Of a stretch of DNA of 64,000 nt, positions 43,431 through 51,354 are shown piece by piece; position 1 is the first letter of the stretch; the number at the start of each line of letters is the position of its first letter. Location: assembly GCF_900176385.1 (NCBI RefSeq), contig NZ_FWXN01000004.1:62001-126000 (forward strand), in the 5' to 3' direction. Below the pieces are notes generated by a model. The model searched no databases. It was not told where the DNA came from and saw only the letters and a list, made by a program, of their open reading frames with translations. The translations under genes and the position numbers were made by a program. The stretch is from Janibacter indicus. GTDB lineage: Bacteria; Actinomycetota; Actinomycetes; Actinomycetales; Dermatophilaceae.

Positions 43431-44021
43431 CTAGGCCAGCCGGGCGCCCGCGGGGCGGTCCGTGACCAGGGTGGGCACCCAGTAGCGCCGCTTGCCGACC
43501 CGCGAGTCCTCGTAGGCCCCACCGGCGCCCTCGATCGTCGCGCGGGAGGCGGCGTTGTCCTCGTCGCACGTGACGAGCACCCGGTCGTGCCCCATCTCGG
43601 CGGCGAGCTCGAGCACCTGGCGCAGGGCGGCGCTCGCGTGCCCCTGCCGCCTCGCCGAGGGCCGGATCGAGTAGCCGATGTGCCCGCCCTGCTCGAGGAG
43701 GAAGTCGGTCAGCTCGTGCCGGAAGGCGATCGAGCCGAGATAGGTGTCGCCCTCGACGATCCACAGGTAGGTGCACGGGACGAAGTGGGCCGGCCTCGGG
43801 GTCTCCGGCAGCTCGTCGGCGCGGCGCGCCTGCACCAGCCGACGGAAGGCGTCGGGGTTCTCGAGCCCCTCGCGGGTGAAGTCCAGGCCGGCGAAGCCCG
43901 TCGTCGGGTCGGCCGCCAGCTGCAGCTCGCCGTCGCCGTCGCGGTGCGCCCCGTCGAACTCGTCCAGCGCCTCGAGGTAGGAGCGCTGGTAGCGGGCGTC
44001 GGGTCGCACGATCTGGGTCAT
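43431..44021 (-). CDS. GNAT family N-acetyltransferase
   Basis: The 196-residue protein has the GNAT core: LGSIAFRHELTDFLLEQGGHIGYSIRPSARRQGHAS, in parts (about 118-153), with the acetyl-CoA loop RRQGHAS, then VLVTCDEDNAASRATIEGAGG. It is related to the YitI-like acetyltransferase group. The target is unknown. ATG 44021 follows TAGGGT by 7 nt and may be near-leaderless. The gene ends 10 nt before the LigD-type gene and may be read with it, though that gene has its own -10-like hexamer. Confidence 0.88.
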   Translation of the reverse strand: MTQIVRPDARYQRSYLEALDEFDGAHRDGDGELQLAADPTTGFAGLDFTREGLENPDAFRRLVQARRADELPETPRPAHFVPCTYLWIVEGDTYLGSIAFRHELTDFLLEQGGHIGYSIRPSARRQGHASAALRQVLELAAEMGHDRVLVTCDEDNAASRATIEGAGGAYEDSRVGKRRYWVPTLVTDRPAGARLA

Positions 44022-44103
44022 GCCGGACACCCTAGGCCGAGCAATCTCCCACCATGTGAATAGGAGTTTGACGGGAGGGGTGCGCACGTGGTGGGCTCTC
44101 GGC

Positions 44104-44205
44104 ATGGACCACACGACGCGCGCCGGGACCCCCTTCGCCGGGGTGCGTCGTCTGCACCTGGACCTCGCGCTCCACCTCGGTGCCCTCTGTCGCCGCTGCG
44201 CCTGA
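44104..44205 (+). CDS. Cysteine leader peptide (putative attenuator)
   Basis: A 33-codon frame begins MDHTTRAGTPFAG and ends RRLHLDLALHLGALCRRCA. The pattern R-x-H-x-D-L ... ALCR, with Cys codons at the end, is that of small leader peptides upstream of sulphur genes in actinobacteria. Ribosome stalling at the two Cys codons could report low cysteine. It lies 35 nt upstream of a cysteine dioxygenase gene, now broken, and a rhodanese gene. Start choice is uncertain because frames are open further upstream. It contains one CCCCCTTCG motif. Confidence 0.6.
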   Translation: MDHTTRAGTPFAGVRRLHLDLALHLGALCRRCA

Positions 44206-44240
44206 CCGCAGCCCGCAGACCACCGCACAGGAGCCCGCCC

Positions 44241-44608
44241 ATGTACACGACCTCGTCCACCCCTGCCCTCGCCGGGCCGACCCCCGGCGTCGAGGCCTTC
44301 ACCCCCGTCCAGCTGCTGCGGCTGACGCAGCTCTTCTCGAGCGACCCTGCCCTGGCCGACACCCTCGGTCCCGACCCCGAACGCCCCGGTGAGCGCAGCT
44401 GGCGGCTGCTCGCCGACAGCCCGCAGCTGCAGGTCTGGCTCATCCGCAAGCCTTCGGGGGCAGCCACCTCCACGACGTCGCCAACCTCGGGCGCGAGGTC
44501 GCCGTCTCGGTCCACGCCTACAGCCCGACGCTCGCGCAGATGACCCACTACGACCTCGTCGACGGAGCGCTGCGGCCCTCCGGCGTCGAGCAGCGACCGG
44601 CGTGGTGA
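44241..44608 (+). pseudogene. Cysteine dioxygenase, internally deleted and frameshifted
   Basis: Codons from ATG 44241 (GAGC ribosome site) give an N-terminal part ending QLQVWLIRK at about 44450. From 44453 a different frame (+2) gives FGGSHLHDVANLGREVAVSV and HAYSPTLAQMTHYDL, the C-terminal part of actinobacterial cysteine dioxygenases. The middle of the cupin with the H-x-H metal ligands (TGWHDHGG-type segment) is missing, an estimated 55-65 codons. Neither half can make the enzyme. Intact CDO oxidises cysteine to cysteine sulphinate and is usually followed by a rhodanese gene, as here. Confidence 0.8.
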
Positions 44609-45024
44609 GCGGCATGGCCGGCCACCACGCCGGCATCGACGCGCTGCTCGCCGACGCCCGCTCCCGCCTGAGCCGCATCACGCCGACGCAGGCCTGGCGG
44701 GAGGTGCGCGAGGGCACCGCGCGCCTGGTCGACATCCGCCCCGCGGCGCAGCGGGCTGCCGAAGGGGAGGTCGCCGGCGTCCTCGACCCCTGGGTCATCG
44801 AGCGCAATGTCCTCGAGTGGCGGCTCGACCCGCGGCAGGAGGCCTCGCTGCCCGGCGTCGCCCTCGGCGACCGGGTCATCGTCATCTGCCAGGAGGGCTA
44901 CACCTCGTCGCTGGCGGCGGACTCCCTGCGCTCCATCGGGATCGGGCGGGCGACCGACGTCGTCGGGGGCTTCGCCGCGTGGCGTGACCTCGGGCTGCCG
45001 GTGGCCCGTCTCCGCGCGGCCTGA
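44605..45024 (+). CDS. Rhodanese-like sulfurtransferase domain protein
   Basis: The 139-residue protein is a single rhodanese domain with REGTARLVDIRPAAQRAAEG (about 34-53) and the active-site loop CQEGYTSSLAA (about 96-106), where Cys carries the persulphide. GTG 44605 overlaps the dioxygenase remnant stop (GTGA); ATG 44614 is an alternative. It looks intact although its upstream partner is broken. It handles sulphane sulphur, here probably the remaining part of a cysteine catabolism pair. It is convergent with the MFS gene, with a CGAAGGGGG motif between the stops. Confidence 0.88.
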   Translation: MSGMAGHHAGIDALLADARSRLSRITPTQAWREVREGTARLVDIRPAAQRAAEGEVAGVLDPWVIERNVLEWRLDPRQEASLPGVALGDRVIVICQEGYTSSLAADSLRSIGIGRATDVVGGFAAWRDLGLPVARLRAA

Positions 45025-45033
45025 CGAAGGGGG

Positions 45034-46311
45034 TCAGGGCGCAGCCGGGTCGACCGGCGCCGCGAAGCTGCCCTCGGGCACCGGGGTGGCCACCTCCGGT
45101 GCCTGCAGGGTGCGCACCTCACGGGAGAGCAGCGCGAGCAGGGCCGAGGCGATGATCACGCCGGCGCACACGAGCAGCGCGGTGTGCGCGCCGAGGTGCA
45201 CCGCGGCGGGACCGGCGAGCAGCACCCCGACCGGACCGAAGACCATCGAGCCGAAGGCGTCGTAGGAGGCCACCCGGGAGAGGGCCTCCGGCGGTACCTC
45301 CCGCTGCATGGTCGTCTGCCAGAGCACGGTGAAGGCGTCCATGCCCAGCCCCATGACGAAGCCGCCGAGCACGATGACCGGCAGGGGAGCGCCGAGCCCG
45401 AGGAGCAGGTAGGGCAGGGCCGTGGCGGAGGTGAGCAGGACACCGACGAGGATCGGCCGGCGGGGGCGGATGCGCATCGCGACGAGGACCCCGACGAGCA
45501 TGCCGACGGCCTCACCGGTGAGGATTGCCGACCACGCGCCGGCCCCGCCCAGCTCGGCCTTGGCGACGACCGGGCCCAGCACGGTGTGCGCGCCCTGCCA
45601 GGCGAGGACGAGCAGGGCGAACTGCGCGACCACCACCCACAGCCACTCCCGGGAGGAGAACTCGACCCACCCCTCCCGCAGCTCGGCGAGGACGGAGGTC
45701 CCCCCTTCGCGTCCGGGGCGGGTGGTGCCGATGCGCCACGCGAAGCCGGCCGCGCAGGCGTAGATCGCGGCGGCCGTGATGAGTGCCCAGCCGGGACCGA
45801 TGGCGACGACCACCGCGCCCGCGGCGATGAGGCCGCCGACGCGAGCGGCGTTGGCGCCCACGGCGAGCAGGGCGTTGGCCGGCTGGAGCCGGTCGCGCGG
45901 CGCGACCTCGGGGATGATCCCCGACAGGACCGGCCAGACGACCGCGCCCGCCAGGCCGGTGAGGACGGCGAAGGCGCACACGAGCGGGATCGGCGCCCAG
46001 CCGACGAGGAGCATGGTGCCGATGCCCAGCCACGCGACGAGCGAGAGGCACTCCCCGGTGAACATCACCAGCCGGCGCGGGTAGCGGTCGGCGACCACGC
46101 CACCGAGGAGCAGGCCGAGCACGTGCGGGACCGCCTCGGCGGCGACGACGAGCGAGAGGGTGCCGGCGTCGGCCCCGGGCAGGTCGAGCACCCCGAAGGC
46201 CAGTGCCACCGGTGCGAAGGCGAGCCCGAGCATCGACAGGGTGCGCGCGGCGAAGAGCGAGGCGAAGCGTCGCTCGCGCAGCAGACTCAGGTCCTCGCGC
46301 ATCGGGCTCAC
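45034..46311 (-). CDS. MFS transporter (putative exporter)
   Basis: The 425-residue protein has 12 predicted helices of the MFS_1/MFS_3 (enterobactin-exporter-like) type: FASLFAARTLSMLGLAFAPVALA (in parts, about 18-40), GGVVADRYPRRLVMF (motif A, about 78-92) and GLGMDAFTVLWQTTMQREVPPEALSRV late in the chain. It probably exports a small molecule; the substrate is unknown. GTG 46311 is chosen because TATCTT ends 6 nt upstream. Family B repeats lie just upstream and no regulator adjoins. Confidence 0.87.
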   Translation of the reverse strand: MSPMREDLSLLRERRFASLFAARTLSMLGLAFAPVALAFGVLDLPGADAGTLSLVVAAEAVPHVLGLLLGGVVADRYPRRLVMFTGECLSLVAWLGIGTMLLVGWAPIPLVCAFAVLTGLAGAVVWPVLSGIIPEVAPRDRLQPANALLAVGANAARVGGLIAAGAVVVAIGPGWALITAAAIYACAAGFAWRIGTTRPGREGGTSVLAELREGWVEFSSREWLWVVVAQFALLVLAWQGAHTVLGPVVAKAELGGAGAWSAILTGEAVGMLVGVLVAMRIRPRRPILVGVLLTSATALPYLLLGLGAPLPVIVLGGFVMGLGMDAFTVLWQTTMQREVPPEALSRVASYDAFGSMVFGPVGVLLAGPAAVHLGAHTALLVCAGVIIASALLALLSREVRTLQAPEVATPVPEGSFAAPVDPAAP

Positions 46312-46323
46312 CGGCGCAAGATA
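46309..46323 (-). promoter_or_regulatory. Leaderless -10 element of the MFS gene
   Basis: On the minus strand TATCTT (46323-46318), six bases, GTG (46311-46309). Confidence 0.6.
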
Positions 46324-46332
46324 CTCCTGAGT

Positions 46333-46408
46333 GGTCTCGAGGCTCGCCAGCTCGCACCTCGACCCCCGTTGGTCGAGGTGGCCGAGCGCCAGCGAGGCCC
46401 TCGAGACC
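46333..46408. repeat. Composite family B repeat (opposite arrangement)
   Basis: GGTCTCGAGGCTCG ... GCACCTCGACC (46333-46364), a 6-nt linker, then GGTCGAGGTGGCCGAGCGCC ... CCTCGAGACC (46371-46408). The second half equals the inverted half of the units at 41904 and 42001. It separates two divergent genes. Confidence 0.8.
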
Positions 46409-46420
46409 CGGGGCGCGTGG

Positions 46421-46432
46421 TAGGCAGAGGAC
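46421..46432 (+). promoter_or_regulatory. -10 element of the glycosyltransferase gene
   Basis: TAGGCA (46421-46426), six bases (GAGGAC), ATG 46433. Confidence 0.5.
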
Positions 46433-47665
46433 ATGGTGCGCGTCCTCTTCGCTCCCGAGACCTTCAACCTGGGGGAGACCTCCCGCGGGGTCGAGGTCGC
46501 GCGCCGCATGCGAGCGGACGGGCACGAGGTCATCGTCTGCGGGTACTCGACGCGCTTCAGCGGTCACGTGACGGACGCCGGGCTGCCCCTCGAGTTGCTC
46601 GAGCCCCGCCTGAGCGAGGCGGACGCCGACCGTCTCCTCGCCGTCGACCAGGGGCGTGCGGTGCGGCACCCCTTCACCGTCGACATGTTGCGCCGGCGAG
46701 TGCGCAGCGAGCTCGACCTCATGGACGAGTGGCGACCCGACGTCGTCGTCATCGGGTCGACGATGAGCACCTTCGTCTCGGCCCGTGCGGCCGGGATCCC
46801 CCTCGTCTACGTCAAGCCCTACGCCATGAGTCGCGGGCACCTGTCGTCCATGAGCGACTTCCCGGTGGTTGCCGGGCGGGGGCGCCTCGCGACGGCGGCC
46901 AACGCGGTGGCGGGTCGGACGATCCGGACGGTGGGCCAGAGGCTGACCTACCTGCCGGGGGCCTTCCGCGCCGTCGCGGCGGAGCACGGTGTGTGCCTGC
47001 CCCCAACCACGCTCGAGGCGCTGGACGGCGATCTCAACCTCATCGCCTCGCTCCCGCCCGCGCTCGAGCCGCTGCCGCTCGGGCCGAGGGACGAGGTCAT
47101 CGGTCCGGTCTACTCCCGGACGGCGGGGGAGTTGCCGCAGGAGGTCCACGCCCTGACCGCCACCGGCCGGCCCGTCGTCTACGTGGGCATGGGGTCCTCG
47201 GCACGCCGCGACCTCGTGCTCGCGGTCCTCGAGGCGGTCGGGGCCCTCGACGTGGAGATCGTCTCCGGGGCCGGCCGGTACCTCACGGAAGCCGACCGTC
47301 GCCGGCTTCCCCGCTCGGTGGTCATGACCGACTTCATCCCGGCACACCGACTGGCCGGGCTCGTCGACGCGTCCGTGACCCACGGTGGCGAGGGCACGGT
47401 GCAGACGGCGTGCGTCTCCGGTGCCCCCTTCGCCGGGATCGGGCTGCAGGCGGAGCAGCGCTGGAACATCCGGCAGTGCGAGCTCGCCGGTCATGCCCTC
47501 CCCTTCACCGCCCGACAGCTGCGCCTTGGCGAGCTGCCGGGGATCGTCGATCGCCTGCTCCGCGATCCACGGCTGCGCGAGGCGGCGCGGAAGGTCCGGG
47601 ACCGGGCCGCTGCGATCGACGGCCCGGCCGCCGCCTCGCGGGCCATCGCCGCCCTCGCCGGGTGA
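46433..47665 (+). CDS. Glycosyltransferase, GT1/GT28-like (UGT/MGT type)
   Basis: The 410-residue GT-B protein begins VRVLFAPETFNLGETSRGVEVARRM. Its C-terminal half has RPVVYVGMGSSARRDLV, then ASVTHGGEGTVQTACVSGAPF (about 321-341) followed by GIGLQAEQRWNIRQCE. This is the HGG.GT donor-binding pattern of macrolide/UDP-glycosyltransferases and MurG-like enzymes. It should glycosylate a lipid or small molecule. The pattern differs from the GT4 enzyme earlier in the window. It ends 36 nt before pcrA. Confidence 0.83.
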   Translation: MVRVLFAPETFNLGETSRGVEVARRMRADGHEVIVCGYSTRFSGHVTDAGLPLELLEPRLSEADADRLLAVDQGRAVRHPFTVDMLRRRVRSELDLMDEWRPDVVVIGSTMSTFVSARAAGIPLVYVKPYAMSRGHLSSMSDFPVVAGRGRLATAANAVAGRTIRTVGQRLTYLPGAFRAVAAEHGVCLPPTTLEALDGDLNLIASLPPALEPLPLGPRDEVIGPVYSRTAGELPQEVHALTATGRPVVYVGMGSSARRDLVLAVLEAVGALDVEIVSGAGRYLTEADRRRLPRSVVMTDFIPAHRLAGLVDASVTHGGEGTVQTACVSGAPFAGIGLQAEQRWNIRQCELAGHALPFTARQLRLGELPGIVDRLLRDPRLREAARKVRDRAAAIDGPAAASRAIAALAG

Positions 47666-47701
47666 TCGGTGTCGGGGCTCCGACGTAGGCTGGAGGGCGA
47701 G

Positions 47702-50134
47702 ATGAGCAGCCTCTTCGACGACCTTCCCGATGCCCTCCCCGGTGAGTGGACCACCGACGTCTCCGATGCGGGGGTGCCCACGTGGGCCATGTCCGCCGAG
47801 GGGCCGACGCGGGCCGCGCACAGCCCGCACCAGCGCCCGCCGGAGCGCGATCCCGAGGAGCTCGTCGCGGGTCTCAACCCCGCCCAGCGCGAGGCGGTCC
47901 TGCACGCGGGCGGTCCGCTGCTCATCGTCGCGGGCGCCGGCTCGGGCAAGACCCGGGTGCTCACCCACCGCATCGCCCACCTGCTCGCCGCCCGCGGTGC
48001 CCAGCCGGGGCAGATCCTCGCGATCACCTTCACCAACAAGGCCGCCGCGGAGATGCGCGAGCGGGTCGAAGACCTCGTCGGTCCCCGGGCCAAGGCGATG
48101 TGGGTGATGACCTTCCACTCGGCGTGCGTGCGCATCCTGCGCCGCGAGGCCACCAAGGTCGGCATGAAGAGCAGCTTCTCGATCTACGACGCCGCCGACA
48201 GCCAGCGGCTCATCGCCCTCGTCATGCGCGACCTCGACCTCGACCCCAAGCGCTTCCCGCCGAGGGCCATGGGGCACCGGATCAGCAACCTCAAGAACGA
48301 GCTCGTCGACGAGGAGGAGTACGCCCGCCGGGTCGCGGCCGACGAGGACGCGCAGCAGCCGGGAGGCACGCAGCAGGACCAGACGCTGTCGCAGGTCTAC
48401 ACCGAGTACCAGCGTCGGCGGCGCCAGGCCAATGCGCTCGACTTCGACGACATCATCATGACGACGGTGCACATCCTGCAGGCCTTCCCCGACGTGGCCG
48501 AGCACTACCGTCGCCGCTTCCGCCACGTGCTCGTCGACGAGTACCAGGACACCAACCACGCGCAGTACATGCTCGTCAAGGAGCTCGTGGGCGGCGACAA
48601 GGACGCGACCCGGGGCGAGCACGCCGTCGAGCCGAGCGAGCTCGTCGTCGTCGGTGACGCCGACCAGTCGATCTACGCCTTCCGCGGGGCCTCGATCCGC
48701 AACATCATCGAGTTCGAGGAGGACTACCCGGACGCGCGCTCGATCCTGCTGGAGCAAAACTACCGCTCGACCCAGACGATCCTCACCGCGGCCAATGCCG
48801 TCATCGAGCGCAACGAGTCCCGTCGCAAGAAGAACCTCTGGACGCAGTCCGGCGAGGGCGAGCCGATCGTCGGCTACGTCGGCGACAACGAGCACGACGA
48901 GGCCTCCTTCATCGCCAAGACCATCGACGAGCTCCACGACGAGCACGGCGTGCGGCCCGGCGACGTCGCGGTCTTCTACCGGACCAATGCCCAGTCGCGC
49001 GCCATCGAGGAGGTCTTCGTCCGCGTCGGCCTGCCCTACAAGGTCGTCGGTGGCACCCGCTTCTACGAGCGGCGCGAGGTCAAGGACGCACTGGCCTACC
49101 TGCGCGTCGTCGCCAACCCCGCCGACACCGTCAACCTGCGCCGGATCATCAACGTCCCCAAGCGGGGCATCGGCGACCGGGCCCAGGCCGCCGTGGCGCA
49201 GCTCGCCGATCGCGAGCGGATCCCCTTCGTCGCGGCGCTCGGTCGGGTCGAGGACGCACCGGGCATCGCGACCCGGTCGGTCACGGCCGTACGTGGCTTC
49301 ACCGCACTCCTCGAGAGTCTGGGCGCGCTGCAGGAGGAGGGGGCCGGCATCGGTGACCTCCTCGAAGCCGTCCTCGACCGCACCGGCTACGTCGCCGAGC
49401 TGCAGGCCAGCCGCGACCCGCAGGACGAGACCCGCCTCGAAAATTTGCAAGAGCTCGTCGGGGTGGCCCGCGAGTTCGACGCGACCCGCGAGGAGACCGG
49501 CGAGGTCATCAGCCTCGACGACTTCCTCGAGCAGGTCAGCCTCGTTGCCGACGCCGACGAGATCCCCGACGACGAGGCCGACGACCAGGGCGTCGTCACC
49601 CTCATGACTCTGCACACCGCCAAGGGTCTGGAGTTCCCGGTCGTCTTCCTCACCGGCATGGAGGACGGCACCTTCCCGCACCAGCGCAGCCTGGGCAAGG
49701 AGGTCGAGCTCGAGGAGGAGCGGCGGCTGGCCTATGTCGGCATCACCCGTGCCCGGGAGCGGCTGCACCTGTCGCGGGCCGCGGTCCGCAGCGCCTTCGG
49801 TGCGCCGCAGTACAACCCCGCCTCGCGCTTCCTTGACGAGATCCCGCAGCACCTCGTGCGGTGGGAGCGCACCGGTCCGCCGGTCGGCCCGACCCGCTCG
49901 ACGAATGCCCCGGCGGTCGCTCGACTGGCTGCGCGGCCCGGTGTCCGCTCGCCCGGCAACCGTCCGGTGATCGCCCTGTCCGACGGCGACAAGGTCACCC
50001 ATGACAGCTTCGGTCTGGGCACCGTGATCCGGGTCGAGGGCGAGGGCGACAAGGCCATGGCCCACGTCGACTTCGGGGGCGAGGACGGCGTCAAGCGCCT
50101 CCTGCTGCGCTATGCCCCCCTCGAAAAGCTCTGA
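47702..50134 (+). CDS. pcrA: ATP-dependent DNA helicase PcrA/UvrD
   Basis: The 810-residue SF1 helicase has motif I VAGAGSGKTRVL (about 80-91), Ia ILAITFTNKAAAEM, II VDEYQDTN, III VVGDADQSIYAFRGA, IV QNYRSTQ, V VVTLMTLHTAKGLEFPVVFL and VI VGITRARERL, in the right order. The C-terminal region ends DKVTHDSFGLGTVIRVEGEG, the Tudor-like domain of PcrA that binds RNA polymerase. It unwinds DNA in repair and restarts forks. ATG 47702 is chosen because GGAGGG lies 6-8 nt upstream; the frame is open further upstream. Tandem hairpins and a strong terminator follow. Confidence 0.96.
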   Translation: MSSLFDDLPDALPGEWTTDVSDAGVPTWAMSAEGPTRAAHSPHQRPPERDPEELVAGLNPAQREAVLHAGGPLLIVAGAGSGKTRVLTHRIAHLLAARGAQPGQILAITFTNKAAAEMRERVEDLVGPRAKAMWVMTFHSACVRILRREATKVGMKSSFSIYDAADSQRLIALVMRDLDLDPKRFPPRAMGHRISNLKNELVDEEEYARRVAADEDAQQPGGTQQDQTLSQVYTEYQRRRRQANALDFDDIIMTTVHILQAFPDVAEHYRRRFRHVLVDEYQDTNHAQYMLVKELVGGDKDATRGEHAVEPSELVVVGDADQSIYAFRGASIRNIIEFEEDYPDARSILLEQNYRSTQTILTAANAVIERNESRRKKNLWTQSGEGEPIVGYVGDNEHDEASFIAKTIDELHDEHGVRPGDVAVFYRTNAQSRAIEEVFVRVGLPYKVVGGTRFYERREVKDALAYLRVVANPADTVNLRRIINVPKRGIGDRAQAAVAQLADRERIPFVAALGRVEDAPGIATRSVTAVRGFTALLESLGALQEEGAGIGDLLEAVLDRTGYVAELQASRDPQDETRLENLQELVGVAREFDATREETGEVISLDDFLEQVSLVADADEIPDDEADDQGVVTLMTLHTAKGLEFPVVFLTGMEDGTFPHQRSLGKEVELEEERRLAYVGITRARERLHLSRAAVRSAFGAPQYNPASRFLDEIPQHLVRWERTGPPVGPTRSTNAPAVARLAARPGVRSPGNRPVIALSDGDKVTHDSFGLGTVIRVEGEGDKAMAHVDFGGEDGVKRLLLRYAPLEKL

Positions 50135-50195
50135 GGCTGCATTGCCCTACGGCAATGCAGGCTGACGTCGCATTGCCCTACGGCAATGCAGCCTC
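50133..50195 (+). terminator. Tandem twin hairpins after pcrA
   Basis: Two copies of GCATTGCC-CTAC-GGCAATGC (50137-50160 with 10-bp arms, and 50170-50189). Their outer arms GAGGCTGCATTGCC (50133-50146) and GGCAATGCAGCCTC (50182-50195) also pair, so a single larger structure competes with the two small hairpins. Confidence 0.75.
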
Positions 50196-50203
50196 CGGAC
50201 GAC

Positions 50204-50242
50204 CGAAGGGGGCCGACGACCAGTGGTCGTCGGCCCCCTTCG
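50204..50242. terminator. Bidirectional terminator between pcrA and the M23 gene
   Basis: A perfect 19-bp inverted repeat with a single central base, made from CGAAGGGGGCCGACGACCA and its complement. The ends are a facing CGAAGGGGG/CCCCCTTCG pair. It lies 16 nt beyond the M23 stop on the minus strand. Confidence 0.88.
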
Positions 50243-50257
50243 GGCTGGCTGGGTGGG

Positions 50258-51190
50258 TCAGCTGATCCCGCGCTCGGCGAGCCAGCCGGCGGGGTCGATC
50301 GGCTCGCCGCCGCCCGGGTGGATCTCCATGTGCAGGTGCGGCCCGGTCGAGCGGCCGGTGTTGCCCGAGAGGGCGACGGTGTCGCCCGGGGCGACCTGCT
50401 GGCCGACGGAGGCGCTCACCGAGCTCAGGTGCCCGTAGCGCGAGACCGTGCCGTCCCAGTACTTGATGTCGATGTAGATGCCGTAGCCGTCCATCGGACC
50501 GGCGCCGATGACCTCACCGCTGCTCATCGCCTTGAGCGGGGTGCCGACGGCGGCGGCGTAGTCCTGACCGGCGTGCAGGCGACCCCAGCGGTGACCGAAG
50601 GGGGAGGTGAAGACCGCGTTGTCGAGCGGCTTGACCCAGCCCTGGGCACCGACCGAGCTGGCGTCACCGGAGTCGCTGGTCTCGGCACCGGCGGCCGTGG
50701 TGGTCGAGCCCGAGGTGCTCTCGGCGGAGCGCTCGCGGGCGGCGCGCTTCTTGGCCTCGGCGCGGTCGGCGGCCAGCTGCTTGCGGGCCTTGTCGCGGGC
50801 GACGCGCTGGCGCTCCTGGGTGCGGCCCTGGTCCTGGGCGACCGAGGTCGACGCGGCCTGGCGGCGCTGGGCGAGACCGTCGGTCTCGTCGGTGGTCGTG
50901 GCGGACTGGGCGCGGGCGCTCTCGACGACGTCGGGGTCGGAGAGCAGCGCAGCGGCGCTCGGGGTCTCGGCGCCGGCCGGGGTGAAGGCGGCCTGCGCGT
51001 GCGAGGCGGCCGAGGTGAACGGCGAGGACTGCGCGGCGGTGGCGCCGGCAGCCGTCAGCACGAGGGCCGCGGCGGCCGCGGTGGGCAGCGCGTAGGCGGG
51101 GCCGAAGCTCTTGGGGAGGCGCGATCGGCGCTGCTGGGCGCGGCGCTCGGCGCGGGTGGGCGGCCGGTGTCGACCGGTGTACTCACTCAT
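50258..51190 (-). CDS. M23 family metallopeptidase (LytM-type peptidoglycan hydrolase)
   Basis: The 310-residue protein has a basic N-terminus (RPPTRAERRAQQRRSRLP), one hydrophobic segment (about 28-48), an Ala/Gln/Arg-rich predicted coiled coil (about 95-165), a Ser/Thr/Ala linker, and a C-terminal LytM domain (about 195-305). Zinc ligands are in GRLHAGQDYAA and GPHLHMEIHPG. It should cut peptidoglycan cross-bridges outside the cell or activate an amidase. The ATG at 51190 follows GAGG by about 11 nt. A promoter and a hairpin-bearing leader lie upstream. Confidence 0.9.
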   Translation of the reverse strand: MSEYTGRHRPPTRAERRAQQRRSRLPKSFGPAYALPTAAAAALVLTAAGATAAQSSPFTSAASHAQAAFTPAGAETPSAAALLSDPDVVESARAQSATTTDETDGLAQRRQAASTSVAQDQGRTQERQRVARDKARKQLAADRAEAKKRAARERSAESTSGSTTTAAGAETSDSGDASSVGAQGWVKPLDNAVFTSPFGHRWGRLHAGQDYAAAVGTPLKAMSSGEVIGAGPMDGYGIYIDIKYWDGTVSRYGHLSSVSASVGQQVAPGDTVALSGNTGRSTGPHLHMEIHPGGGEPIDPAGWLAERGIS

Positions 51191-51206
51191 GAAGGGGACG
51201 TCCTCG

Positions 51207-51231
51207 CAGGGGATCTCGGACTCAGCCCCTG
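51207..51231 (-). other. Hairpin in the M23 gene leader
   Basis: CAGGGG and CCCCTG arms around a 13-nt loop, inside the 5' leader between the promoter and the M23 start. It does not match a riboswitch I know. Confidence 0.45.
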
Positions 51232-51267
51232 GGGTGGGACCGTGGACAAATCTCGGCAACCCTAGCG

Positions 51268-51295
51268 TGACCATTTCGTTATGCAAAACTGAGGG
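51268..51295 (-). promoter_or_regulatory. Promoter of the M23 peptidase gene
   Basis: On the minus strand TTGCAT, a 16-nt spacer and TAGGGT, giving a transcript with a leader of roughly 70 nt before the ATG at 51190. Confidence 0.55.
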
Positions 51296-51354
51296 TGGCC
51301 CGGGCCACACGAGTGTGGTCGACCCCGTCGAGGCCGTCGCGCGCGGGCGCCCGA

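Noticed and set aside
44020-44205. A longer 61-codon protein starting at 44020
   Set aside because: The extra upstream part overlaps the divergent GNAT start and has no ribosome site; the leader-peptide pattern is confined to the last 33 codons.
45512-50065. A very long open frame on the minus strand (about 1500 codons) across the glycosyltransferase and pcrA
   Set aside because: It is antisense to clear genes. In DNA this GC-rich the complementary frame of a real gene rarely meets a stop; the predicted protein is a run of Gly, Arg, Asp and Val without any domain.
51191-51300. c-di-AMP (ydaO) riboswitch before the M23 peptidase gene
   Set aside because: Such genes often carry one, but the conserved ydaO segments are not present in the leader; only a simple hairpin is seen.
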